Assembly (NCBI GenBank): GCA_964632945.1
Contig: CAZWCX010000024.1
Coordinates: 4,751 to 68,750, forward strand
Direction of reading: 5' to 3'
Length of the DNA: 64,000 nucleotides
Source of the DNA: CAZWCX01 sp964632945
GTDB taxonomy: Bacteria; Planctomycetota; MHYJ01; WSZJ01; CAZWCX01
The notes below the pieces were generated by a model. The model made no database searches, had not been told where the DNA came from, and was given only the letters and a program-made list of their open reading frames with translations. A program made the position numbers and the translations under genes. How positions within the stretch are numbered: position 1 is the first letter of the stretch; each line of letters starts with the position of its first letter. Below, one piece after another: positions 44,212-52,200 of the stretch.

Positions 44212-44411
44212 AGCCGCGCCCGGGGCTGGCGGTCCTGCTCGGCGCGGCGGCAGGTCCGCTCTCGTATCCTGCCGGATCCCGGCTGGGCGCCTTGCGTTTC
44301 GGCGCCGAACCCGGAATCGCCTTCGGCGCCCTCGCCCTCGCCTGGGGAGTCGCCATGCCCGGGGCGCTGATGTTGGCCCACCACACGCCGGATCCGAAGT
44401 CCCGCGTCTGA
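44208..44411 (+). pseudogene. DUF2878-like C-terminal remnant
   Basis: An open frame of 67 residues beginning at a CTG that overlaps the CFA stop (CTGA). No ATG, GTG or TTG is available in frame nearby. It reads LGAAAGPLSYPAGSRLGALR, then ALALAWGVAMPGALML, which matches the last two membrane helices of DUF2878 proteins. Full members have about 160-170 residues, so the first half is missing. DUF2878 commonly belongs to the same CFA/DUF1295 clusters. It could be a decayed gene or a short protein using CTG. Confidence 0.5.
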
Positions 44412-44451
44412 CCGGGGACGGAACGGCGCCGCCGCGCGACCCGGAGCCGGA

Positions 44452-46275
44452 TCACTCGCCCCGCTTTCCCATCCGGTAGTGGCTCACCCACCACTCCTGA
44501 CCCTCGCGATACCCCCACAATTCGCGGCAGGCCAGGAAGAAGATCCGCCAGCGCTGGAGCCACCGGTCCGCGTTCAGCGGTCCATACACTTCGCGAAACA
44601 GGGTGCGCACCTCCTCCCGGTTGGCATCCAACCGCGCCAGCCACTCCGCCGCCGTGCGCGCGTAGTGCGTGCCGCGAACGCACCAGTGGTCCTCCACCAG
44701 GAGGTCGCGCTGGAAGTGGTAGAGCAGCGAGTCCGCGGGCATCATGCCGCCGGTGAAGAAGTGACGCCCGAGCCAGTTGTGGTCTCCTTCGGTCTCGAAG
44801 AAGTAGGTGTGGGTCCGATGCGAGAACACGTGGAGGAAGAGCTTGCCGCCGGGATTCAACTGGCCGGCGATGCGGGCCAGCAGACCCTCCCAGTTCCGCA
44901 TGTGCTCGAACATCTCGACCGACACCACGCGATCGAAGCGCCGGACGGTCGCAAAGTCGTTCATGTCCGCGGTCATCACCTCGAGGTTCGTCAGGCCGCG
45001 AACGCGGGCCTCCTCTTCGATGTGCTGCCGCTGCGGATAGGAGTTGGAGACGGCGAGGAACCGGCTGCCCGGGAAGCGTGCGGCCGCCCACAGCGACAGC
45101 GCGCCCCATCCGCACCCGAGGTCGAGAACCTCCTGGCCGTCCGTCAGGTCGGCGCGCCGGGCGGTCAGGTCGAGCATCGCCTCTTCGGCCTGATCGAGAT
45201 CCAGGACCGTGGGGCCCCAGTGGGCGCAGCTGTACTTCATGTGACGACCCAGCACCCGACGGAAAAAGGCGGGCGGGACTTCGTAGTGCTGCTCGTTGGG
45301 GCGCTTCGGTTCCAGCGCGATCGGCGCCGCGCGCATCGCGGCGATCCGCTCACGCACCCCCTCCTGGTGCGCCTCGCAATCGCCGCGCTCCTCCTCGTGC
45401 AACCGCTGCGCCAGCAGACGACGGATCCCGTGGGCGATCCAGCGGTCGGCGATCCGCCCCCGTTCGGCCCAATCCAGCAGCGTGGCGGAGAACGTCCCGG
45501 CGGGAAACCAGGGCAGGAAGGCGCTGGTCGTCGCCTGGTATTGACGGTAGTCCCGCCCCCGGCTCGCCAGCGCCTGCTTCTCGGTGTGGGGAATCCCGGT
45601 GACGTGAAAGAGAAACAGGAGCATGAGCCCCGGACCGATCCAGGTCACCGGCCACCACTCGTACCCCCACCCGAGGAATACGTACGTCCACCAGTGGAGC
45701 CACTCGAAGAAGTAGTTGGGATGACGGGAGTATCGCCACAGTCCCGAACGGCACGTCTTTCCCCGGTTCTCCGGTTTCGCGCGCCACGCGGCGAGTTGAC
45801 GGTCCGCGACCCATTCCCCTGCGATCGCCGTCCCCCAAACGAGCCCCGCCAACAGATCCGTGAGCCGGAAGCCCATGACGTCGGAGAAGGCGACCGTCAG
45901 CATCGGCAGGGAAAAGACCAGGGCGAGCAGGGACTGGAACTGGAAGAAGAAAAAAAAGTTTCGATGCGCGTTCTCTCCCCATTCCCGTCGCAGCGTCTGA
46001 TAGCGCCCGTCCTCGGGCTTGCCCAGGATGCGGTCGAAGAGGAGATGGAGCGCGAGTCGGACCGACCAGGTTCCGGCCAGCGCCATCAGCACGAAGCGAC
46101 GGGCGGAGTAGCCGTCCGCGCCGAGTCCGTAGAGGACGGCCAGGAGACCGAGGCAGGCGGCCCAGCCGACGTCCACGATGCCGGCATCGTGGCGCGCCCG
46201 CTGCACGAGGTACAGACCGGCCATCACCGCGGTGGTGAGCAGGATGGCGGACAGGAGAAGGGCGCCGACGGACAT
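44452..46275 (-). CDS. DUF1295-CFA-type methyltransferase fusion
   Basis: A 607-aa protein. Residues 1-265 are a DUF1295 (steroid 5-alpha-reductase-like) membrane domain with about seven helices and the hallmark CRSGLWRYSRHPNYFFEWLHW near 195-215. Residues about 325-607 are a cyclopropane-fatty-acid-synthase-type methyltransferase: HYEVPPAFFRRVLG, YSCAHW, motif I EVLDLGCGWGALSLWAA (about 385) and SVEMFEHMRNWE. Elsewhere I know these as two neighbouring genes. The fusion would place acyl-chain reduction (inferred from fold) and methylation in one membrane-bound enzyme. It converges with the FAD/DUF1365/CFA operon, 40 bp from the DUF2878 remnant. Confidence 0.9.
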   Translation of the reverse strand: MSVGALLLSAILLTTAVMAGLYLVQRARHDAGIVDVGWAACLGLLAVLYGLGADGYSARRFVLMALAGTWSVRLALHLLFDRILGKPEDGRYQTLRREWGENAHRNFFFFFQFQSLLALVFSLPMLTVAFSDVMGFRLTDLLAGLVWGTAIAGEWVADRQLAAWRAKPENRGKTCRSGLWRYSRHPNYFFEWLHWWTYVFLGWGYEWWPVTWIGPGLMLLFLFHVTGIPHTEKQALASRGRDYRQYQATTSAFLPWFPAGTFSATLLDWAERGRIADRWIAHGIRRLLAQRLHEEERGDCEAHQEGVRERIAAMRAAPIALEPKRPNEQHYEVPPAFFRRVLGRHMKYSCAHWGPTVLDLDQAEEAMLDLTARRADLTDGQEVLDLGCGWGALSLWAAARFPGSRFLAVSNSYPQRQHIEEEARVRGLTNLEVMTADMNDFATVRRFDRVVSVEMFEHMRNWEGLLARIAGQLNPGGKLFLHVFSHRTHTYFFETEGDHNWLGRHFFTGGMMPADSLLYHFQRDLLVEDHWCVRGTHYARTAAEWLARLDANREEVRTLFREVYGPLNADRWLQRWRIFFLACRELWGYREGQEWWVSHYRMGKRGE

Positions 46276-46730
46276 GGAGCGACTCCGTCAGGGAAAGACC
46301 GCGAACCCGAACGGCAGGGGGGAATCGTCCAGCGGGAACGATCATACCGAAAACGCGGTGTCGGCGCCCGTCCGAGTTGCTCCCCGCCGGTCGCGCGTCG
46401 GCGCGGCGCGCTTGGTACGGGTCGCGTTCCCGATGCGCGCGATCGAGGAGCGCGGAGCCCCCGGGGCGGCGCTCGGCGGATCGATGCCTTGCGCGCGACA
46501 GCGAAGGTTGCGCGCGCGGGGTGGGGCGCGGTGCTCGGAGCGCGCCGGATCCTTCGGCGTCGTGCGGCCTACGCGCGAGGGGGCGGCAGACATCCGATGC
46601 CGCCGTCCGCGGGTCGTCCCCGGGCGATCCGGGCCGCGCGGAATCGCGCCGAACGCCGGAGTCCGCCGCCCCGCCCGCCGGGGCGCACGCGAAGCGGGGC
46701 CGGCTCGATCGCGAACGACCCGCGGCGCCG
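46276..46730. other. Gene-free stretch
   Basis: About 455 bases of very GC-rich sequence between two minus-strand genes. Open frames exist on both strands but are Arg/Ala/Pro-rich, typical of non-coding sequence at this GC. I see no start with a ribosome binding site, RNA gene, or clear terminator. Confidence 0.5.
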
Positions 46731-47654
46731 TCACTCCCCCGCAGCCCCCTTCAGGTGCCGGTCGAAGAACGAAACGCACTCTTCCCGGATCCGGTCATAG
46801 TCGGGCTCGATCGAGTCGTCCTCGGGCCGGAACCCGTGGCCGCCGTTCTTCACGACCACGAGAGTGGCCTCGACTCCCGCCTTCTTCAAGGCGGCGAGCA
46901 TCACCTCGGAATGGGAAAGCGGAACGAGAGTGTCCCGGTCCCCATGGACGAAGAGGACCGGAGGATCATCCGCGGTCACATGCGTCAGCGGACTGGCGAG
47001 GGCGTACGTGTCCGGGATCTCTTCGGGGCCGCCTCCGAGAAACTGGCGGATGATGTCCCCTGCCCGGCCGGACCGGCCGGCGCGGGACGTGAAGTCGGCC
47101 GGGCCGAACCACGAGCAAACCGCGCGCACGCGGCTCGACACCCCTTCTTCCCCCTTCCCTTCCAGGCCCGCGCTCTCGTCGGCGCACCCGACCATGAGGG
47201 AGAGGTGCCCGCCCGCGGACGATCCCCAGACCCCGATCCGCCCCGGGTCCACGCCGAGCCTCCCGGCCTGGGAGCGGAGCCAGCGCACCGCCCGCTTGCA
47301 GTCTTCGACGGCGGCCGGAAACGGCGCGACCCCGCTCAACCGGTAGTTGATGCTCGCCAGCACGTAGCCGCGCGCGGTCAGGGCGATCGCGTTCGCCACG
47401 TTGTTCTTGTCGCCGCTCCGCCACCCTCCGCCGTGGATCCACACGACCGCCGGCAGCGGTCCCTCGGCCTTCCCGGCGGGCCGGTACAGGTCCAGCATCA
47501 GGGCCTCGCCCCCCGCGTCCCCGTACTCCACGTCGAACTCCGCCGTGACCCCGGCGGGAAGGCGGGCCGCCCGGCGGCGGTCCTGCGCGTGCAACGTCAG
47601 GGCGGTCAGCACGACGACCAGGCCGCAGGTGAAGGCGAGCTTCAGGGGATTCAT
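46731..47654 (-). CDS. Secreted alpha/beta-hydrolase (esterase)
   Basis: A 307-aa protein. A signal peptide (MNPLKLAFTCGLVVVLTALTLHA) is followed by an esterase/lipase fold: oxyanion motif WIHGGGWRSG, nucleophile elbow GVWGSSAGGHLS (Ser in GSSAG), Asp in VHGDRDTLVP, and His in KNGGHGF. These mark the HSL-like BD-FAE/prolyl-oligopeptidase-type group. GGAGAGGAGA precedes ATG at 47654, favouring this start over a longer one. It acts outside the cytoplasmic membrane on an unknown ester or sugar ester. Confidence 0.9.
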   Translation of the reverse strand: MNPLKLAFTCGLVVVLTALTLHAQDRRRAARLPAGVTAEFDVEYGDAGGEALMLDLYRPAGKAEGPLPAVVWIHGGGWRSGDKNNVANAIALTARGYVLASINYRLSGVAPFPAAVEDCKRAVRWLRSQAGRLGVDPGRIGVWGSSAGGHLSLMVGCADESAGLEGKGEEGVSSRVRAVCSWFGPADFTSRAGRSGRAGDIIRQFLGGGPEEIPDTYALASPLTHVTADDPPVLFVHGDRDTLVPLSHSEVMLAALKKAGVEATLVVVKNGGHGFRPEDDSIEPDYDRIREECVSFFDRHLKGAAGE

Positions 47655-47726
47655 GGATCTCCTCTCCGACGGCAGGTTTCCCGGGCCGAGGGGTTGAACC
47701 CCCATCCTGCGCCAAGGTTTCGGCAC

Positions 47727-47750
47727 CCGGACCTTCCCGGGGAGGTCCGG
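47727..47750. promoter_or_regulatory. 24-bp near-perfect palindrome in a divergent promoter region
   Basis: Arms CCGGACCT (47727-47734) and AGGTCCGG (47743-47750) pair exactly; the 8-base centre is itself nearly palindromic with a single mismatched pair. It lies between the divergent esterase and YkgJ-type genes, just before a TATGCT (47757-47762) that could be a -10. It shares its outer arms with the element at 40816-40830. Confidence 0.5.
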
Positions 47751-47800
47751 ACCCGGTATGCTACCGCGCAGGTCTCGGCCGGGTTTCATCGGATTGCCCC

Positions 47801-48409
47801 ATGAACGAATACCGCTCGCTGCTCGCGTGGGTCGATGAGTGGTACCGCGGCGTGCAGCGCCTCCACCCCGACAAGGTGACCTGCACGCGCGGCTGCCGCG
47901 ATTGCTGCGTCGGCCTCTTCGACATCACCCTGGCCGACCGCGCCCTCCTGCGCGCGGGGCTGGCCCGCGCGGACGAAGCCGTGCGCCGGGACATCGAAGA
48001 GCGGGCGGGAAACCTGCTTGCGCGTATCCGGGAGAAGTTTCCCCGGCTCGGCGGAACCCTCGCCGGCCTGACCGACGAAGAAGTCGACGAACTCTGCGCC
48101 TGGCTGCACGACGTGGAGTGCCCGGTGCTCGGGACCGGAAACGAATGCCGACTGTACGCGCACCGCCCGCTCACCTGCCGGTTGCACGGGGTGCCGGTGG
48201 TCGGCCTGGACGGGGAGGCGATGCATCCGGAAGGGTGCCGGAAGTGCCTCCTGCGGGCCGAGGAAGCCCCGCGACTGGACTGCGAACGCCTGTGTGCGGA
48301 GGAGGCGTGGGTGCTCGCGCGCGATTACGGGGATCGCGCGGAGGAAGGGCTGCTCATCCCGCAGGCGGTCGCCCGCGACGACCGGGCGCCCGGGGCGCCG
48401 CCGCGCTGA
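47801..48409 (+). CDS. YkgJ-family cysteine cluster protein
   Basis: A 202-aa protein with the YkgJ/UPF0153 cysteine pattern: CTRGCRDCCVGLFDI near residues 28-42, CPVLGTGNECRLYAHRPLTCRLHG, and EGCRKC. These Cys clusters are believed to bind an Fe-S cluster or zinc. ATG at 47801 is the start. Function is unknown; it is cytoplasmic with no signal peptide. It converges with the following methyltransferase gene. Confidence 0.88.
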   Translation: MNEYRSLLAWVDEWYRGVQRLHPDKVTCTRGCRDCCVGLFDITLADRALLRAGLARADEAVRRDIEERAGNLLARIREKFPRLGGTLAGLTDEEVDELCAWLHDVECPVLGTGNECRLYAHRPLTCRLHGVPVVGLDGEAMHPEGCRKCLLRAEEAPRLDCERLCAEEAWVLARDYGDRAEEGLLIPQAVARDDRAPGAPPR

Positions 48410-48455
48410 CGCGGCGGAGCGGGGAAGCGAAGCCGCCGGCGATCCCCCCGCCGCG
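48410..48455. terminator. Possible bidirectional hairpin between convergent genes
   Basis: An 8-bp perfect stem, CGCGGCGG (48410-48417) with CCGCCGCG (48448-48455), plus inner GGGG/CCCC pairing, in the 65-bp space between convergent genes. There is no T tract on either side, so it is only terminator-like; in this high-GC sequence chance pairing is easy. Confidence 0.3.
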
Positions 48456-48474
48456 ATCCGCCGGCCGGGTTTCC

Positions 48475-49146
48475 CTACGCCCCGTCCGGCCGCTCCCCGG
48501 CCAGGGTGAATCGGTGCCCGAAGTGCCGCCGCAGCCGCAGCCAGGGCAGGCCGGCCGCGCGGGCCAGCGCCAGGATTTCGTCTTCCCGAAACGCCTTGCG
48601 AATCGAGAGCGGCCCATCCACCTGCACGATCGGATTGGCCGGCAGGGTGAGGAGTTTGGTCCAGGCCCACGCCCGCCAGCGGCGCAGGAGGTCGTTGACG
48701 ACGATCCCCCGGCGCGCCACACGGTCGAACTCCCGCAGGACCGCGACCACCTGGAGATCGGTCAGGTGGTGAAAAAAAAGAGTCGTAATCACCCAGTCCA
48801 CGCTGCGGTCCCGGAAGGGGAGGCGGAAGGCGTCGCCGCGGATGCGCGGCAATCCGGTCGCGAACTCGAGCATGTCGGGCGAGAAGTCGAGGGCGAGCGG
48901 GCGGAGCCCGGGCACGCGCCGGACGAGATCGCGAAGCACGTCGCCTGCGCCGGCGGCGACGTCGAGGACGCGGAACGGCGCGCCGCCCCGGGGCAGACGC
49001 GGAGCGATCGTGGCGGCTCCGCCGAGGTACCGGTTCACGGCGGAGAGGAAGCCGACCACGCGCTCCATCATCTCGCGCGGAGGCCGCTCGTGGTCGAGGA
49101 GTTCCGGTTCGAGCGAGCGGGTCCGCAGATCCCACGGCCACAGCAT
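48475..49146 (-). CDS. Class I SAM-dependent methyltransferase
   Basis: A 223-aa protein. Motif I is RVLDVAAGAGDVLRDLVRRV. LALDFSPDMLEFATGL follows, then VDWVITTLFFHHLTDLQVVAVL and ARRGIVVNDLLRRWRAWAW. The last resembles the methyltransferases found beside type III polyketide synthase and flavoprotein genes, but neither is present here. The start is ATG 49146. The acceptor is unknown. Confidence 0.88.
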   Translation of the reverse strand: MLWPWDLRTRSLEPELLDHERPPREMMERVVGFLSAVNRYLGGAATIAPRLPRGGAPFRVLDVAAGAGDVLRDLVRRVPGLRPLALDFSPDMLEFATGLPRIRGDAFRLPFRDRSVDWVITTLFFHHLTDLQVVAVLREFDRVARRGIVVNDLLRRWRAWAWTKLLTLPANPIVQVDGPLSIRKAFREDEILALARAAGLPWLRLRRHFGHRFTLAGERPDGA

Positions 49147-49261
49147 GCCGGGGATTATCCAGACTGTCCTTCCGGACTCCAGAGAAACCGGGTTAATTTG
49201 ATTGCCCCCGATCCCGCAAGAGAGGACAATCTCCGTCGAGTTTCCTCGAGGGACCTCGCGC

Positions 49262-52200
49262 GTGCATTGCCCTTACTGCGGTCGCCCGGATGTCCCGGCG
49301 GGTACTCCATGCCCCGTTTGTGGAGCCCACGCCAGCGCCGCGGCCGAGACGGAGTTGGGGAAACTCCGGTTTCTGCTGATCCAATTGCGTGATTGGGAGG
49401 AGCGGAAGCTCATCCCCCCGGACGCCTGCCGCCTCTTGCGGAAGCGGTATGCCGATGCGCTGGAACGATTCGGACGCCTGCTGGCGGACCCTGCGGCACG
49501 CCCCGCCAACGAAGCGGACTATCCTGCCGCGCTCGGACGGGTGATTTCCGAGCTGTCGAAGGCGGATCCGGCGGCCTCGCCCGAAGGCGTGGCGGCCGTG
49601 CCCGCCGCGGCCACGCCGGTCGACCGCCGGGCTGCCGGCGCGCCCGCCGGGCCGGAGACCCCGGCCTCCCCCCCTGCGCAGCCGGAGCCGGCCGTCGAAG
49701 GGATCGTCTTTCTCACCCCCGACGCGGCAGCGGCGGCCCCGCCCGGAGATCCCAAGCGGGGCGAGGCCCTTGCCCGCCTGTATGGGCGACCCGGCGGCGC
49801 TCCTGAGCCCGTTCCGCCGACCGCCCAGCGCCCGGCCGCAGCGCGTCCCGAAGCCCCGCCGGGTGCGCCCCCCGCAGCCGGGCCCACGCCCGAGCGCGCG
49901 GCGCCCCCCACCGCCGGTCCGGCGACGCCGCTCCCGACCCGGGAGCCGGCGGCCCCGTCGCCCGGATTCCAACCGCTGGAAGAGGAACTCCCGCTCGCCG
50001 AACGGTTGCGGAACCTGCTCACGGAGCGGAACGTCCGCATTCTGTTCAATGTGGGCCTGGCGATCCTGTTCGGCGGTCTGGCCATCTTCATTCGCATCTA
50101 CTGGGCGGAGTACTCGCGCGCCCAACAGGTCGGGTACCTGCTCTTCGGCACGGCTGCGGTGGCGGCGGCCGGCCTGTTTCTGCGGCGCACCGAAATGTTG
50201 CGGACCTCCGGCAGCTATCTCCTGGTCGCCGCCTCGGTGTGCGTGCCGCTCGACATCTACGCCTGGACGCGCGCCGACATCCTGCCGCTGGCCTCCGGCA
50301 ATGCCATCGGGCTGTTTACGGGAGCCGGGGGCATCGCCCTCTACGCCGGGCTGCTGGGGTGGCTCCGGGAGCGGGTGCTCGCCTACCTGACGGTGCTGTC
50401 CCTGGTGACCGCCTATGCCTTCGGTCTGCGCGTGCTGGGCGTGGACCTCGACCACCTGGCCGCCTGGATGCCGCTCCTGTTTGCCGGTCTCACCGCGGCC
50501 TCGGGTCATGGGCTGCTGGGCGACGAGGCGGATCCGGAGACGGCGCCCTCCTCCGAGACTTCCGCCGATGCGGAGTCCGCGCCCGCCCCGGCGCCGCCCA
50601 CACCTCCCGCCTCTGCCGTCCCGGTGGGGACGGAGTCGGGCGGGACGGACCTCGTCGAAGAGCTCCGGCTGCCCCTCCGCTGGGCGGCGATCGCCGGGAC
50701 CCCCCTGTCCCTGCTGGTCGCGGCCTTCCAGTTCATTCTCGCCGGCGGATTCGCGCGTCCGGAGGACTGGATCCATCTGCAGGTCCTGTACCATACCTCC
50801 GCGGGACATGCCTGGCTGGCCCGGGTCCGCCACCGTCGCCACGACGTGATGTGGTTGGCGGCCGGTCTGCATGGGCTCGCGCTCTATGCCGTCTTCGACC
50901 GCTGGATCCCGAGGACCGCCTGGGGCCCCTGGGCGATGGCTCTGGGTGCGGCGGGGGCCTACATCGCCCTTTCGCTGCGCCGCCGGATCGGTTCGGGCAG
51001 CGTCTACCCGTACCAGGCGCTCTTCTATCTGATGATGGCGGCCGCCCTCGTGGACAGCGGCATCCGCTTTCTGGGGCAGCCGGATTCGGCGCACGCCGGA
51101 CCCCTGCTGATCACCCTCGCCTTCCCCACGGCCGCCTGGATGGCGCTGTCCGTCCAGCCGGACAACGAGCGCTACGCGATCCGCGCGGCCGCGCTCATCC
51201 ACGCCGAGGTCGTCCTCTTTTTCTTCTGGCTGGGCTGGAGCGGGTCGGGAATCCTCACCGGCGCCGCCGTCTGTTCCGCGGTCTTCATCCTGCTCGGGAC
51301 GCGTGAGGCGGCGGGCGCCTGGGCGGCCTACCCGACGGCCCTGCGCGGGGTCGGGTATGCCGGCATCCTCCTTGGGCTGGTGGCCGCCGTCCTGGTCTTT
51401 CTCGGTCGACTGTGGACCGAGCCGTTCCAGTCGGCGCAGGCCGCGGCCTCCTACGGCCTCGCGATGCTCCTGGTCGCGGTCGGGCGCAAGGACGGTCCGC
51501 ACCTCGCCGCCGCCGTGGTGCTCCTGACGGCGGCCGCGACCGCGGCGGGCCTTCACCTTGGGTTGGCCTGGAACCAGATCCCGGTGATTCCCGCGGCGGC
51601 CGCGGTCCTGCTCGCGGGCCTCTCGTTCTCGAGCGCCTCCTGGGTGTCGATCGGCGCCGGGATGGGCGGACACTTGGCCGCGCTCGCGGCCGCCTTGCTG
51701 CGCGTCGCCGGGGAGATGGGGCCCGCGGGGGCCGGAAACCTCCCCATGGCCGCCGATGCCGGACTCCTCGCCGTCGCCTACGGACTCCATGGCGCCGTCT
51801 CCCGACGGGCATCGGGCGCGTCCGCCGACGCCCTCGAGTCCGCCGCCCTCCTCCTCGCCGGCATCGCGCTGGGATTCCTGTCCATCCACCTCGGCCTGAC
51901 CGCGAACCACGCCGCGGTCGCGCTCGCCGCCCTCGGCGGCCTCTACTTCGGGCTCCAGCGCGTCTCCCTGGGATTCCCCGGCCGCGCCTTCCATGCCGCG
52001 GCCGGCGCGCTCACCCTCCTCGCTCTCGGTTCCTCGTTCGGACTCGCACTCTGGCACCACCTGGCGACCGGGACGATCTCTCACGGCGAGGCGGCCCTCG
52101 CCTCCTGTGCGGTGGTGGCGATCCTGATCGCGTCCGCCCTGGTCGAGGACCGGCCCGCGGGCCTTTCCGCGACCACCTTCGCCGGCGCCGCGGCGGTCTT

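Noticed and set aside
45949..45957. A8 run in the DUF1295-CFA gene as a possible frameshift that creates the fusion
   Set aside because: The run lies inside the DUF1295 domain, with DUF1295-like sequence in the same frame on both sides. The fusion junction is several hundred bases away.
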